The translations under genes were made by a program, and so were the position numbers. 64,000 bases of DNA from assembly GCF_001597725.1 (NCBI RefSeq), contig NZ_LUTR01000004.1, forward strand, positions 1-64,000, in the 5' to 3' direction. This DNA comes from Neptuniibacter marinus (GTDB taxonomy: Bacteria > Pseudomonadota > Gammaproteobacteria > Pseudomonadales > Balneatricaceae). This document shows, one piece after another, positions 1 through 11,335 of this stretch (position 1 is the first letter of the stretch; each line of letters starts with the position of its first letter). Under the pieces are notes generated by a model. It saw only the letters and a program-made list of their open reading frames with translations. It did not search any database and had not been told where the DNA came from.

Positions 1-3000
1 GCGACCAACAACAGTGTGGATACGCAGATCACTGATGACACGGATCCAGGTACGACAGAGCCGGATACAGAAACCGCGTATATCTCCCTAACCGGCCCTG
101 CGTCGGTTATCGAAGGCGATACTACAACGCCATATACCGTAGCTGTGGATCAACCTGCAGCCGATGTTGCCACACCGATCACAGTAACCTTCACCTACAG
201 CGGTGTTGCCGCCGATGGCACAGACTTCACGGGTGTTGCGAGTGTTGATATCCCAGCGGGCAGCAACTCAAATACCTTCACCATCGACACCTTAGATGAT
301 GTGTTGGCCGAAGGTGCTGAGAGCTTCACCATCGAAATCGATAGCATCACTGATACGAACTTCGAACATATTGCTGAAGATACGACTAATAACAGTGTTG
401 AGACCACCATTATTGATAATGATGGCGCAACCGTGTCGTTAACCGGCCCATCGTCTGTTATCGAAGGGGATACCACTACGCCGTATACCGTAGCTGTTGA
501 TCAGCCAGCGGCCAGCGTAACGACCCCGATTACCGTGACCTTTACCTACAGCGGTGTTGCGGTGGATGGAACAGACTTCACGGGTGTTGCGAGTGTTGAT
601 ATCCCAGCGGGAAGCAACTCGAATACGTTTACCATCGATACCTTAGATGATGTGTTGGCCGAAGGTGCAGAGAGCTTCACCATTGCAATCGATAGCATTA
701 CGGATAGTAACTATCCTGCGATCGGTGCAGATAGCACTAACAACAGCGTTGAAACGCAGATCACTGATGATACCGATCCAGGTACGACAGAGCCGGATAC
801 GGAAACCGCGTATATCTCCCTAACCGGCCCTGCGTCGGTTATCGAAGGCGATACTACAACGCCATATACCGTAGCTGTGGATCAACCTGCAGCCGATGTT
901 GCCACACCGATCACAGTAACCTTCACCTACAGCGGTGTTGCAGCGGACGGTACAGACTTTACCGGTGTGGGCAGTGTTGATATCCCAGCGGGCAGCAACT
1001 CAAATACCTTCACTATCGACACCTTAGATGATGTGTTAGCGGAAGGTGCCGAGAGCTTCACCATCGCAATCGATAGCATTACCGATACGAACTTCGAGCA
1101 CATCGCTGAAGATGCGACCAACAACAGTGTTGAGACTGAAATTACCGATAATGATCATGCGCCTGTAGCGGTTGATGATCCTGATGGAGGTTCAATCTCT
1201 GGGGGACTTGCTTCTGAGTACTATGGTTACCGTGAAGGTGTTGATGGCGGCAATTTAATTAGTCTTCAGCAGGTTAAAGACTATGTGGCTGCAAATGAAG
1301 CTGAGATTACATTTATCTCAACGCAAATTAATTACGGGTATACCGATACCAATGCTAATAACCGTTATGACTCCGGTGAAGTTGTGGGTACCGGAGATCT
1401 TGCTGATGATGTCACCTCATCCGGTAGTGCTCCGTCGAATCTTGAATGGTTCTTGAAACAAGATGCCGCTTCAATTCAAGGAACGAGTACACAAGAGGCG
1501 ACAGATGGTGTGATTCATATGTCAGGGTTGATTGATATCCCTGCTGATGGTTCATATACATTTGATGTTCAGCATGATGATGGGTTTGTAATTTATATTG
1601 ATGGCGTTGATATTTTTGAATATGACGCGATTACTTCGCCGACTGAATCGGTTAAAAGTGTCGATTTAACGGGTGGCCAACATACTGTCGAAGTATTCTA
1701 TTGGGATCAAGGAGGTGATTATGTATTTGATGTTCAGTTACTTGATTCAAGTGATAATAATATCTGGGTAACAGAAAATCTTTCGACTCCAATTAGCTCA
1801 CCGATCACGACCGATGAAGAGACGCCAATTCTCATTGACTTAGATGATAATGACTCCGATGTGGATGGTGATTTAGATCCTTCTTCAATTGTAATTCAAA
1901 CTGATCCTGCTAATGGCTCTGTGGTTGTTCATGGTGATGGGACGGTTACTTATACGCCGAACGCTAACTTTTATGGTGTAGATACCTTTACATACACTAT
2001 TAAGGATTTGGCAGGTCATGAGTCCAATGTCGCAACAGTGACAGTTGCTGTGAATCCTATAAATGATATCCCTCAGCTATCTGTTCAAGGACCTTTGAGT
2101 ATCTCTGAAGAAGCTATACCGTCTTTAGGTGCACTTGAAGCTGATGATAGTGGGGATACAGCTAGCGCTTCTGGTGTAATTACAATTGTCGATCCGGATA
2201 ATTCTGAGTTCGCTATTAGTTTGTCAGGCCCTGCTGGGGTTACTTCTGATGGAAGTCCTGTGACTTGGACATGGGTTGCTGATACAGATGAGTCCAACTC
2301 AATACAAGGTGTTTTAACAGGTACTAGTAATGCTGGCGTAGATGTAGCCACTATAACTCTGAACGACACAGTAGATAATGGAAATGGGAACTATAGTGCC
2401 CAGTATGATGTTAATTTATTAGCAGGGATCGATCATGAGGAAGCGAATGGTGAAAATAATGAAACACTAACATTTGCGGCAACGGTATCTGATGGCTTAT
2501 CTGCGCCGGAATCTGTCGACTTAGTTGTTAATGTGGAAGATGACACCGTTAATGCATTTGATATCAACCAAAGCTTAGTCGGTGAACAAGAGATAATTAC
2601 CACTAACTTACTTCTTGTCTTAGACCGCTCAGGTAGTATGGCCGATGACTATTATAATGATGATTTATATTACTTAGAGATAGCTCGTGACGCCTTAAAA
2701 CAGCTTATTGATTCTGCCGATGGGGCCGGTAATGTCAACGTAATGATTGTTGATTTCTCGAGTGGTACGGATAGTAGCGGCTGGGTTGTTGATGATGTTG
2801 CTGCCGCTTATGAGTATTTAGATAATCTTATTGCAAGTGGTGGTACTGAGTACGATACCGCGTTAAATGCGGTAATGTCTGAATACGAATTAACTACACC
2901 ACCGCCAGCTGACCAGACGTTCACTTATTTTGTAACGGATGGTGTGCCTAACAGTAGTCATGGCGTTGACAGTAGTGTCAGGTATACGCCGGAAGGAAGT

Positions 3001-4806
3001 TCTTCATCGTTGAGCGGCACAGATGCTTGGGAAGCTTTCCTTGATGACAATGGAATTACTGAATCTTATGCAATAGGAATCGGTAACGTTTTAAGTAATA
3101 GTAGCAGTGCTATTAACCATCTAAACGATGTTGCCTATTCGGCTGATACAGCTTATGTAGATGCTAATAATAGCAATACAGCAGAAGAAAACACTATTTT
3201 GCTTTCTGACCCTAATGATCTAGCAAATGCGCTTCTTGAAGCGTTTAGTAATGATTCTATTAGCGGTACTGTTGAAAGTACGCTGGGTGCGGCAGGCGAT
3301 AGTGGTTTCGTTCTAGGTGCCGATGGAGGTCAGGTTACCTCGATTACAATTAATGGTGTTGTATATAGCTATGATCCTGATACTCAGGTTATGAGTGCAG
3401 ATCCGTCTACTGTTAGCCTCGCAGGCTTAGTTTCGGGTGCTAATAATGAAATCCTTACCGTTGAGACAGATATAGGTGGGGATATGATGTTGAACTTCAT
3501 TACGGGTGAATATAGCTACAACATTACTGTTACTACCAGCTTGTTAGGCTCGCAAGAGTTGTTCGATATTCAAGCCGTAGATAATGATGGAGATACAGCT
3601 ATCTTAGCTATGAAGTTGGATCTTGATTTCACAGCTCAGCTCGATGCTAATCGTGACAATGTGATTACGAATATAGCAGACGGCTCTCCAGTCGTTATTC
3701 CTGAGATTGCAATTTTGCATAATGATCAGGAAGATGGCGGAGTTATTACGAGTGTTGATAATGCTCTTGGTGGGATTGTTAATGATGCGGGTGATATTAT
3801 TTTCACTCGAGGTGGCGGACTGTCTGAAAGTGACTTCTCTACCTCTACTGCAGCAGCCATTATTACTGAGGATGAATCAGCCAGTCCTAATAATACAATG
3901 GCGAATGCGGTTGATATGACGGATCGGAGCTTGTTTAGTTCGAATAACTCTAACTTGTCCGGATTAAATCAGTCGGGCTATGCAGCAGCCTTTATCGGTC
4001 AGCTAAGTTCTTCAAACGATGAGGATTGGTTTGAGATTACCTTGGCTGAAGGGGAAAGCATCCACTTCGATATTGATAATGCTTCTATAAATACTAGTGT
4101 TAGTGTTTATGATGCACAGGGTAACTTTGTAACAACCATTGGGGAAAATAATGGTAGTGCTTACGATGATTACACTGCTGATGCTGATGGCAATTATTTT
4201 GTCAAAGTTGATAGTCCAAATAATGGTGTTGGTTCCTATGAGTTGTATATGGCTATTGATACATCTGATGCGGACTATACCGCTGCCTCATTCGAATACA
4301 CATTAGGCTCATCAGGATCTGCGAATACAGATTCTACGATTGTTGATATCACTACAGTGTCAGGTAACTCACTGGTTGGAACAGAGTTCGATGATATCTT
4401 ATTAGCAGGTACAGGCGATGACAGCTTGTCTGCTGGTGATGGAGATGATGTGCTTATTGGTGGCGAAGGTAATGACATTCTAACGGGTGGAGCAGGTGAA
4501 GATCTGTTTGTTTGGTCTAAATCTGATTTAGGTACAGGCACTAACCCAACAGTTGATCAGATTACTGATTTTAATACTGCAGAGAATGATGTAATCGACC
4601 TGTCTGATGTTCTATCTGATGGATCGCATACACTAGATGCCGTTATGAATTCTGGTCATTTACAGCTGACCATTACTGACTCCTCCTCAAATGAGGTTGT
4701 GCAACGGGTGGATGTGAATAACTTATCCGTAAGTAATGATGCAGAAGCTCAGAATCTACTAACGACCTTGTTAACCAGTAACAATATTGATGATGGCATT
4801 GTTTAA
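1..4806 (+). CDS. RTX-type giant adhesin, C-terminal part (partial at window start)
   Basis: The reading frame is open from base 1, so the gene begins outside the window. About 1600 residues are visible. In order: three Calx-beta-like repeats of roughly 117-127 residues (about residues 27-385), a PA14-like lectin domain (about 402-590), a cadherin-like/tandem-95 domain with acidic linkers (about 600-685), a VCBS-like stretch, a von Willebrand A domain with the metal-site motif D875-x-S-G-S (about 868-1065), a pre-peptidase C-terminal type beta domain (about 1296-1420), RTX calcium-binding nonapeptides such as GDGDDVLIGG (about 1460-1505) and a type I secretion tail. This layout is typical of LapA/RTX adhesins exported by an ABC-MFP-TolC machine and used for surface attachment. 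The retention module and any LapG cleavage site would be upstream and cannot be seen. No secretion genes are adjacent. Substrate specificity is unknown. Confidence 0.9.
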   Translation, partial: ATNNSVDTQITDDTDPGTTEPDTETAYISLTGPASVIEGDTTTPYTVAVDQPAADVATPITVTFTYSGVAADGTDFTGVASVDIPAGSNSNTFTIDTLDDVLAEGAESFTIEIDSITDTNFEHIAEDTTNNSVETTIIDNDGATVSLTGPSSVIEGDTTTPYTVAVDQPAASVTTPITVTFTYSGVAVDGTDFTGVASVDIPAGSNSNTFTIDTLDDVLAEGAESFTIAIDSITDSNYPAIGADSTNNSVETQITDDTDPGTTEPDTETAYISLTGPASVIEGDTTTPYTVAVDQPAADVATPITVTFTYSGVAADGTDFTGVGSVDIPAGSNSNTFTIDTLDDVLAEGAESFTIAIDSITDTNFEHIAEDATNNSVETEITDNDHAPVAVDDPDGGSISGGLASEYYGYREGVDGGNLISLQQVKDYVAANEAEITFISTQINYGYTDTNANNRYDSGEVVGTGDLADDVTSSGSAPSNLEWFLKQDAASIQGTSTQEATDGVIHMSGLIDIPADGSYTFDVQHDDGFVIYIDGVDIFEYDAITSPTESVKSVDLTGGQHTVEVFYWDQGGDYVFDVQLLDSSDNNIWVTENLSTPISSPITTDEETPILIDLDDNDSDVDGDLDPSSIVIQTDPANGSVVVHGDGTVTYTPNANFYGVDTFTYTIKDLAGHESNVATVTVAVNPINDIPQLSVQGPLSISEEAIPSLGALEADDSGDTASASGVITIVDPDNSEFAISLSGPAGVTSDGSPVTWTWVADTDESNSIQGVLTGTSNAGVDVATITLNDTVDNGNGNYSAQYDVNLLAGIDHEEANGENNETLTFAATVSDGLSAPESVDLVVNVEDDTVNAFDINQSLVGEQEIITTNLLLVLDRSGSMADDYYNDDLYYLEIARDALKQLIDSADGAGNVNVMIVDFSSGTDSSGWVVDDVAAAYEYLDNLIASGGTEYDTALNAVMSEYELTTPPPADQTFTYFVTDGVPNSSHGVDSSVRYTPEGSSSSLSGTDAWEAFLDDNGITESYAIGIGNVLSNSSSAINHLNDVAYSADTAYVDANNSNTAEENTILLSDPNDLANALLEAFSNDSISGTVESTLGAAGDSGFVLGADGGQVTSITINGVVYSYDPDTQVMSADPSTVSLAGLVSGANNEILTVETDIGGDMMLNFITGEYSYNITVTTSLLGSQELFDIQAVDNDGDTAILAMKLDLDFTAQLDANRDNVITNIADGSPVVIPEIAILHNDQEDGGVITSVDNALGGIVNDAGDIIFTRGGGLSESDFSTSTAAAIITEDESASPNNTMANAVDMTDRSLFSSNNSNLSGLNQSGYAAAFIGQLSSSNDEDWFEITLAEGESIHFDIDNASINTSVSVYDAQGNFVTTIGENNGSAYDDYTADADGNYFVKVDSPNNGVGSYELYMAIDTSDADYTAASFEYTLGSSGSANTDSTIVDITTVSGNSLVGTEFDDILLAGTGDDSLSAGDGDDVLIGGEGNDILTGGAGEDLFVWSKSDLGTGTNPTVDQITDFNTAENDVIDLSDVLSDGSHTLDAVMNSGHLQLTITDSSSNEVVQRVDVNNLSVSNDAEAQNLLTTLLTSNNIDDGIV
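79..1155 (+). repeat. Three tandem Calx-beta-like coding repeats in the adhesin
   Basis: Three copies share the cores VIEGDTTTPYTVAVDQPAA and DIPAGSNSNTFTIDTLDD. Copies one and three are nearly identical in DNA over about 150 bases at an offset of 732 bases (61 against 793), while copy two has synonymous changes. The array looks richer in GC than the rest of the gene, and the change comes abruptly near 1150. Upstream copies probably continue outside the window. Confidence 0.9.
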
Positions 4807-4828
4807 TTCAGTGCTAATCAAGTGAAAT

Positions 4829-4858
4829 AAAAAGCACCCGAATCGGGTGCTTTTTTTT
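4829..4858 (+). terminator. Rho-independent terminator after the adhesin gene
   Basis: A near-perfect palindrome with arms gcacccg and cgggtgc around a three-base loop is flanked by A4 and followed by eight T residues, 23 bases after the adhesin stop. It separates the adhesin from the mks operon. Confidence 0.95.
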
Positions 4859-4992
4859 ATCTAAAAATAATATTAATCAATAGGATAGGGTTTCTTCATT
4901 TTTGAACCCCTTTTACCCCTTATCCCTATGCGATTTTTCCGTTAGAATCGGTGGTTATTATTCAAAAAAATAACGCTGCGGATTAACGCTGA

Positions 4993-6426
4993 ATGCTTTT
5001 TAATAAACTTCCTGATGATCTGTTCTTACCTTTGTCGGGTCAAAATCGGCAGGTATATCAGGCTGTACTCACCTCATTGGCTGATCTGTTCTTCGATGAA
5101 GACCTTGTAGACCCGTTTGTTCCTAAAGATTTAGTACGTTCGACTATTGAAGCTGCTGTAGTCAGGCTCGGTGTTAGACGTTGGGAGCCTGAAGAAGGGG
5201 ATACAGAAGAGGAACAGCAAGAAGTACCTCGCTCAACGGCGGAATATACTAGCCGTATTTATCGCAGGCTAGTGTCCACCGGATGGTTGGAAGAGGAGCA
5301 GCGTATCTACCGTGTGTATGTCCTACTCTCTCCAGCAAATAGCTTTTTACTGCGTACTTTAGTGTCTATCGCTAACTTAGAGAAAAGAAGCTATGGCGGG
5401 GCCGTACTGAACGTCTTGAGCTCTTTAGAGTCTGCGGTTAATGACCCTGTTGGGCGTGGTATTACTCTATCTGAGGCTGCGCAAACTGCTGCTGATTTTA
5501 GTGCTCATTTAACGGATATGATGCTTGGGTTGCGCGAACTGAAGATTAATTTGTCGCTCACTAATAACCCGCAAGAGATTGTGCGTAACTTTTTTGATCG
5601 ATTTGTAGAGCATATACTGGTTTCTGACTACAAAACTTTAAAGACAAAAAACAATCCGTTCCGCTTCCGTCAGCAAATTTTATCTCTGTTGAGAGAGCTA
5701 CAGTTCGATACCATTAAATTACAACAACTGATTATGCACTATCAGCAGCAGTTTGAAGTGGATATTCATGACGCTGAAGCGCGTGTGCATCAACATATTA
5801 ATCGTATTATTCGCATTTTTGATTCGGTTGATCAACGCTTGGCCACAATTGATGATTTTCGTTACCGTCTGGAAAAACGGGTTTCGGATACCGTGCGTTA
5901 TATGGATAAAACGACGCCTGGGATGGCTTCGCGGTTGTCCCGTGTGATTGCAGATATTGCGCAAAAAGCTGGTCGTGAGATACCTAGGGTCAAGAGTTTA
6001 GAAACGGTTGGTTTTCTGGCCCCTGGCAGTGTACGTGCGCCGATTAAACGTCGGATCGCTGCTGAACCACGGGTGATTACAAAGCAAGAGATTGATCCTA
6101 AAGTTTTATATTTACGTCAGCTCTTTAAAGAATATAAGGAGCGTCGAGAAGTTAAAATTGATCGCGTCGAAGCTTATCTTGAACGTCATCTGATTGGACG
6201 AGATAAGGCTGCTGCGAAAGATTTTGAAATTGATTCCATAGAAGATTACATCTGTTTTAGTTACATCAGACATATGAAGTCCATGGGCAAAAAAGCGAGA
6301 AAAACCAGCGACCGTTACAATATTAGTTTTAACGAAAACTACGTTAACGTTGCCGATATGGTTGAGTGTCGGGACTTTTGCATAACAAGAAAAGAGCATT
6401 CAAAGGACGTTTTAAATGCTAGGTGA
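4993..6426 (+). CDS. mksF: MksF, kleisin subunit of the MksBEF condensin
   Basis: The 477-residue protein starts [20 protein letters not shown] and matches the MukF/MksF/JetA class of kleisins in size, gene order and overall character: an N-terminal winged-helix-like part, then a long helical middle. Kleisins bridge the two heads of the SMC dimer. It is the first gene of the three-gene operon mksF-mksE-mksB. Its last 11 bases overlap mksE, which implies translational coupling. The ATG at 4993 is preceded by only a weak ribosome site, so initiation may be modest. The call rests mainly on the SMC gene downstream and the overlapping order. A Wadjet JetA is the alternative, but no JetD nuclease is encoded nearby. 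Confidence 0.85.
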   Translation: MLFNKLPDDLFLPLSGQNRQVYQAVLTSLADLFFDEDLVDPFVPKDLVRSTIEAAVVRLGVRRWEPEEGDTEEEQQEVPRSTAEYTSRIYRRLVSTGWLEEEQRIYRVYVLLSPANSFLLRTLVSIANLEKRSYGGAVLNVLSSLESAVNDPVGRGITLSEAAQTAADFSAHLTDMMLGLRELKINLSLTNNPQEIVRNFFDRFVEHILVSDYKTLKTKNNPFRFRQQILSLLRELQFDTIKLQQLIMHYQQQFEVDIHDAEARVHQHINRIIRIFDSVDQRLATIDDFRYRLEKRVSDTVRYMDKTTPGMASRLSRVIADIAQKAGREIPRVKSLETVGFLAPGSVRAPIKRRIAAEPRVITKQEIDPKVLYLRQLFKEYKERREVKIDRVEAYLERHLIGRDKAAAKDFEIDSIEDYICFSYIRHMKSMGKKARKTSDRYNISFNENYVNVADMVECRDFCITRKEHSKDVLNAR

Positions 6427-7162
6427 TCTGCAGAAAATTATTGGTCGTAGCGATCAATACCAAGCGAGTGATTTCAGCCGTGCGGCGAATCAACTGCTGA
6501 CAAATCAGTTCCTTTATGCGGAACGTCCAGGGCATAGAGAAAGCTATTTCTTAGTCTCTTCACATGTGGATTACTTTACCAATCTTTTTGAAGCGATTGG
6601 TTGGAGCTTTATCCATCAACCGGACGAAGCCTATATGGGGATTTTACCTAAAGGCGAAGAGCGCTTTATGCGGTTACGTCTTGATGAATCTTTATTACTG
6701 TTATGTATTCGTCAGCAATATGAACAACGTTTAGAGAATTTCGAGGTCGAAGGTGGACAAGCTTATACCAGCACAGATGAGTTATTGACGCTGTATGAGA
6801 ACCTGACGCGTAAAGAGATTCCAAACGAAACACGATTAAAAGAAATATTGTCTTTATTCTCTCGTCATGGGGTCATTGAGCGTGGCAAGCCGGATGAGAT
6901 GGATCCTAAAAATATCCCATTAAAAATTAACCCTGTTATTCGCCAAGTAGTGGTAGAAGATTTTATCCGTCAATTAGAAGGCCTTTGTGATCAAGATGAG
7001 CAGGATGCAGAGCTTGTTGTAGATACAACCGCGGATGAAAATACAGAGCTAAGTGATGGGCTTAGTGAGGTTGAAGAGGTTGAAGCATCAGCAGCCTCGA
7101 CTGAACCGGAAGAAACCATGACAGAACATAGCAGCACGGATGATGAGGTAACAACACCATGA
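6416..7162 (+). CDS. mksE: MksE, accessory subunit of the MksBEF condensin
   Basis: The 248-residue protein sits between the kleisin and SMC genes and has the length expected of MksE/JetB, a winged-helix KITE-type subunit that binds the kleisin. The body runs to about residue 190. The last 55 residues form an acidic, low-complexity tail rich in Glu, Asp, Ser and Thr. The ATG lies inside the end of mksF, with an AAAGGACG ribosome site about eight bases upstream. The 3' end overlaps mksB by four bases (ATGA). The function is inferred from family and gene order. Confidence 0.83.
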   Translation: MLGDLQKIIGRSDQYQASDFSRAANQLLTNQFLYAERPGHRESYFLVSSHVDYFTNLFEAIGWSFIHQPDEAYMGILPKGEERFMRLRLDESLLLLCIRQQYEQRLENFEVEGGQAYTSTDELLTLYENLTRKEIPNETRLKEILSLFSRHGVIERGKPDEMDPKNIPLKINPVIRQVVVEDFIRQLEGLCDQDEQDAELVVDTTADENTELSDGLSEVEEVEASAASTEPEETMTEHSSTDDEVTTP

Positions 7163-10100
7163 AGCAGCTAAACCGTATTATTATGGTTAACTGGTATGTC
7201 CTAGGTGCCGTTGAAATACCGATTAAGGGTAATGTTGCTGTTGTGGGGCCAAACGGCTCCGGTAAATCATCGCTTTTAGATGCGATCCAAACGGTGCTTA
7301 TGGGTGGTAATAAACGTCACCTAAGTTTTAACGCCTCAGCCGGTGAAAAGAGTGAACGTAGTCTTCGCACATACTGCCTAGGTTTTTTGGATGATGATGG
7401 TAAGAAAAATACCGCTCGTCAAGATTCCCTCTGCTATCTGGCGTTGAGCTTTTTCGATACAGAAACCGCTAAAGAAACAACCGTAGGCTTAGCAATTAGT
7501 GCCTCAACGGCTGCAGCGGATGAAGATATCTTAGGGCGTTTTATCTTGCCGGACTGTGCTGTATCACTGGATGATTTCACTGAAAAAACAGGCGAAGGCC
7601 GTTTGCCTAAATCGTGGGAGCATGTACGTGGGCATCTGTTAAAGCAATGTCCAGATATGATCTTAGAGAAACGTTCTAGTCGCTTTGTCAGGGAGTTAGT
7701 AACACATTTAAGTTATGACCCTGAGATGCCGAATGATGATGATAAATTCGTTAAAAACTTTAAGAATGCACTAAAGTTCGTCCCTATTGATAGCCCGACA
7801 CGTTTTATCCGTGAGTTTGTACTGGATGAAAACATCGTACATGTGGGCGCTTTCCGTAAATCGCTCGACGAATACCGTGCGATGGAAACGAAAACTCGCG
7901 AAGTGGCTAACCGTATTGGTGAACTTGAAAAAGTTCAAGAGCTTTGTAATGGCATTCAGCGTAACGTGAAAAATGCTCTCGAATATGAGTGGGTAGTACA
8001 TGAAACGCGTTTTGAAAATGCAGACCTTAAAAAAGAGGATGCAGCTGAGCGTTTAGAGGACAATCACGAAAAAGAGATCGAACTGCAAAAAGAACTCGAA
8101 AATAAGAGCGATAAACTTAATAAGATTATGCAGCATTTGGCTGATGCACGGGCTGAATTAAATACCTCAGATTCTGCGCATAAAGTGAAAGCTCTCGAAT
8201 CCTCTATCACCGCAAAAACCCATGAAGTGAATGTTGTTAAAGAACGGATTCAGGCGGTCTACAGCTTGATGCGAACAACCGTTGGGTTTGCTGAAAACTC
8301 AGAACTATTACCAAAGAAGTTCGTCCCTGTTGTGGAACAGTGTGTTGCTCAATGGCGCTCCGGGCAGGATATTATAGCGGATTTATGGCCACAATCGCCG
8401 GTGGAGGTCGATAATGTTTTGGATAATCTGAAACAACAGATAGAAGGTGTTCGTCGTGAAGTATCAAGACGATATGAACACTCTGTTATTCGGATTAATG
8501 AGTTACGTTCAGATATTCAAAATCAGAAAAATGCGGTTGAGTCTCTGCGCCAAGGTCATGCGCCTGTACGTCGTAATACCCGAGAGTTAATGGAGCTATT
8601 GCAGGAGTACGGTATTGAATCAACGCCTATCTGTGAATTAGCCGATATTAATGATGATAAGTGGCGTATTGCTATTGAGTCCTTCCTCGGGGCACGTCGA
8701 GAAGCATTGATTGTCGATCCTGATCGAGTCAAAGAAGCCATTACTCTTTATCGTCGTAAAGGTCGTCACCTTAAAGGCTGTCGTATTGTGAATACGACTA
8801 AATCCGGTGAATGGCTCAGCCGTTATAAAGCCGGTTCTTTAGCTCATTTTATTGATACCGAGAATGACCATGCCCGCGCTTATATGAACCGTGCATTAGG
8901 TGGTGTTATGGCAGTTGAGACGGAAACCGAGCTACTTCGCCATGAACGTGCCTTAACTTATGATTGCATGTTGCAAACAGAAGGGTCGACAACAGCGATT
9001 AATGAACAACAACCTATAATGGGTATACGTCGTCGTTCAGACCAAGCCGCTTTACAAGGTAAGCAAGTGGATCAATTGATTACTGAATTCTCTGAATTGG
9101 GTAAAAATCATGATGCGCTAGAAAAATTACGTGATGCGTTAATTACACTAAATAACGGATTAGATAATGTTAACGAACGTGTCTTTGACCTTGTTAATCA
9201 GCGCGAGCAGTTAACAACAGAGATTGAGGGGCAGCGCCAAGCAATTACCGACCTACGCAATCATGATGATACAGGGATCCAACAGCGCATTGCTGACTAT
9301 GTGGCGGAGCAGAAAGAAACGGAACAGATGCAACGTTCCTTGATGGATAAACTGCAAAAAGTGCGTACCTCCATTATCAAAGATAACGCAGCGCTAGAAG
9401 TCCTTGATACCGAGTTGGAAGAGCATGCCGTAGCTCGTACCAAGTGTGAAGCGAGTGCAGACTATGATGCTCAGTCAGCCCAAGAAAAACGTGATTATCT
9501 CGATGAAAGTTGTTCTGGTGAATTAGAGCGTATTATCTTTGAAGCGGCGAAAAAGGCTCAGTCTGAGCTCTCTTTGCATGAGAAGAAGAAAAATGCCGTT
9601 CGTGATGGTGTTGCACAATATAAAGCTAAATACCATGGTGGCGGTTTAAGCCATCAGCAGCTGGACAAGGTGACAGCAGATTCGAGCCATGAAGAATTGG
9701 CCGCGTTTGTGGATGAAACCGTTCAGGCACTTAAGGATTCTGAACTGGCTAACTACAGCCAAAAAGCGGAGCGGGCTCGTTTAGAAGCTGAAACAGCTTT
9801 CCGTTCAGATTTTGTCGCGCACCTGAATGATCAAATTAACAAGATAAAAGATCTTATTCGTGAATTAAATCAACATCTTAAAGGCCGTCCTTTCCATAAA
9901 GAGATGTATAGCTTTGAGATGATGCCGAACCCTGAGTTGAAGGATATTTTAGAGCTGGTTGAAGCGTACACACAGATGGATTCGGCGAATGTAGGGTCAT
10001 TATTTGATCTTAAATTTGACAGTGATAAGCCCCATAAAGATGCTTTAGCGAAAATCCATGAAGTGTTAAAAGATGAAGGGGAGAGTAGTTTGTTACAAGA

Positions 10101-10590
10101 CTACCGTAACTTCTATAACTTTGAATTAGTCGTTAAAGACCTTGATGGTAATCGTAAGACAACATTAACTCAGCGTATAAAAACCGGCTCGGGTGGTGAG
10201 CACCAGGTTCCTTTTTATGTGGCGATTGCAGCTGCACAAGGGGCTACTTACCGTCTTAGAGAAGGTAGTGATGGTCAACCTTTAGGTGGTATGAGTCTTT
10301 CTGTCTTTGATGAAGCCTTTAATAAATTGGATTCAGAAAATACAGTAACCTCACTTGGCTTTATGAGTGATTTAGGTCTACAGACTATTATCGCAGCGCC
10401 GGATGAAAAGTATTCATTACTAAGTTCATGTATGGATACCATTATCAACGTTTGTCGTGATGGGCGAGTGGTAGATTTAGATGTAGAGTTCCCAACTCAA
10501 CGGGGACGAGAGCTTCTAAATTCAGATAACCCTTTGAAAATGATTGCTGACTTAGAGCCTGATGCTGCAATAGATTTGGTTGAATCTTAG
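7159..10590 (+). CDS. mksB: MksB, SMC-like ATPase of the MksBEF condensin
   Basis: This 1143-residue ATPase has the SMC plan. Walker A is GPNGSGKSS at residues 30-38. Two long charged coiled coils flank a hinge-like centre (about 480-640). The ABC signature GSGGEHQ is at 1010-1016, and the Walker B is [10 protein letters not shown] with D1051 and E1052. MksB dimers with MksE and MksF extrude DNA loops and help organise or segregate the chromosome. The related Wadjet JetC cleaves plasmids only together with JetD, which is not found here. The start overlaps the mksE stop (ATGA), and a terminator follows 30 bases after the stop. Identification as an MksB/JetC-type SMC is firm; the choice between the two rests on the missing nuclease. 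Confidence 0.92.
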   Translation: MKQLNRIIMVNWYVLGAVEIPIKGNVAVVGPNGSGKSSLLDAIQTVLMGGNKRHLSFNASAGEKSERSLRTYCLGFLDDDGKKNTARQDSLCYLALSFFDTETAKETTVGLAISASTAAADEDILGRFILPDCAVSLDDFTEKTGEGRLPKSWEHVRGHLLKQCPDMILEKRSSRFVRELVTHLSYDPEMPNDDDKFVKNFKNALKFVPIDSPTRFIREFVLDENIVHVGAFRKSLDEYRAMETKTREVANRIGELEKVQELCNGIQRNVKNALEYEWVVHETRFENADLKKEDAAERLEDNHEKEIELQKELENKSDKLNKIMQHLADARAELNTSDSAHKVKALESSITAKTHEVNVVKERIQAVYSLMRTTVGFAENSELLPKKFVPVVEQCVAQWRSGQDIIADLWPQSPVEVDNVLDNLKQQIEGVRREVSRRYEHSVIRINELRSDIQNQKNAVESLRQGHAPVRRNTRELMELLQEYGIESTPICELADINDDKWRIAIESFLGARREALIVDPDRVKEAITLYRRKGRHLKGCRIVNTTKSGEWLSRYKAGSLAHFIDTENDHARAYMNRALGGVMAVETETELLRHERALTYDCMLQTEGSTTAINEQQPIMGIRRRSDQAALQGKQVDQLITEFSELGKNHDALEKLRDALITLNNGLDNVNERVFDLVNQREQLTTEIEGQRQAITDLRNHDDTGIQQRIADYVAEQKETEQMQRSLMDKLQKVRTSIIKDNAALEVLDTELEEHAVARTKCEASADYDAQSAQEKRDYLDESCSGELERIIFEAAKKAQSELSLHEKKKNAVRDGVAQYKAKYHGGGLSHQQLDKVTADSSHEELAAFVDETVQALKDSELANYSQKAERARLEAETAFRSDFVAHLNDQINKIKDLIRELNQHLKGRPFHKEMYSFEMMPNPELKDILELVEAYTQMDSANVGSLFDLKFDSDKPHKDALAKIHEVLKDEGESSLLQDYRNFYNFELVVKDLDGNRKTTLTQRIKTGSGGEHQVPFYVAIAAAQGATYRLREGSDGQPLGGMSLSVFDEAFNKLDSENTVTSLGFMSDLGLQTIIAAPDEKYSLLSSCMDTIINVCRDGRVVDLDVEFPTQRGRELLNSDNPLKMIADLEPDAAIDLVES

Positions 10591-10621
10591 ACACTGAAAT
10601 AGTTAACTAACGTAGATAAAC

Positions 10622-10645
10622 AAGGCGCTTTTTAGCGCCTTTTCT
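10622..10645 (+). terminator. Rho-independent terminator after mksB
   Basis: The arms aaggcgct and agcgcctt surround a short T loop and are followed by TTT. It lies between mksB and the convergent gene and may serve both directions. Confidence 0.9.
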
Positions 10646-10663
10646 ATTATTGGAGGTGGGCTG

Positions 10664-11335
10664 TTAATTAGTTTTTCGTTTCAGGCGAGGTGATGGCCAA
10701 TGTAGTTGAGGGATTAAACTAATAAATGGTCGCTTTCCTCGGAAAATATGTAAACGTCCAGCATGCATTTTCCCTACACACCGTTCAGCGGGATCTAAAA
10801 GTATAAGCTTAAGTTCATTGATTGCTAGGGGCGATAGATTTGAAAGTGGCTTTTGTTCGTTCTTCAAATCGGAAAATTGTTGGTTACTGATCAGTTGATT
10901 AAGTGTCATCGGATCCCAAATATCCGGTAAAGCCATTAAAGGCTCCAGCAGTCCTAAACGTGTGGGGGGTATTATGCCGCGCTCTCGACTGAAATATTTA
11001 CGGACGCTTAGGTCTGTGTGGACTTTCAATAAAGAATTATCGCGAACATTACTACTAAAATCCATCTCTTCAAGGCCCAAAATAATCGTATTGAGGCTCC
11101 AATTACAGCCTTTAATTAACCGCCATACAGGCTCCATACTCGTTCTTGAGCCTAAACTATATTTGATAGCATCGTGATCTAAGGTCGTATTAGATAAAAG
11201 AGTGATTATTAAAAAGCTGGATTGGAAATCTAATAAACATTCAGGCGTTTCAATAAAACAGTAGGGCGTTTCCCTACGACAGAAAGCCATCCATTCATCA
11301 CGCGTGTTAAGTTGTTGAAGTACTGGGATAATCAC
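10664..11335 (-). CDS. Unrecognised 223-residue protein convergent with mksB
   Basis: I do not recognise this protein. It has no signal peptide, no clear membrane segment and no Walker, Toprim or nuclease motif that I can see. It is basic at the C terminus (ends in a PRLKRKTN-like tail). The frame starts with GTG at 11335 with a poor ribosome site; a later start at the Met around residue 16 (WMAFCRRE) is possible. It converges on mksB across a shared terminator. It is too short for a JetD/MksG nuclease and lacks a visible Toprim core, so it should not be read as part of a Wadjet system. Confidence 0.65.
   Translation of the reverse strand: MIIPVLQQLNTRDEWMAFCRRETPYCFIETPECLLDFQSSFLIITLLSNTTLDHDAIKYSLGSRTSMEPVWRLIKGCNWSLNTIILGLEEMDFSSNVRDNSLLKVHTDLSVRKYFSRERGIIPPTRLGLLEPLMALPDIWDPMTLNQLISNQQFSDLKNEQKPLSNLSPLAINELKLILLDPAERCVGKMHAGRLHIFRGKRPFISLIPQLHWPSPRLKRKTN

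Noticed and set aside
195-476. Antisense frames in the adhesin repeats (also 927-1124, 2085-2369 and 4275-4541)
   Set aside because: They arise from the low stop density opposite the repeats and have no starts or families of their own.
4993-11335. A Wadjet plasmid-defence system
   Set aside because: No JetD-like Toprim nuclease is encoded; the fourth gene is convergent, too short and lacks a Toprim core.
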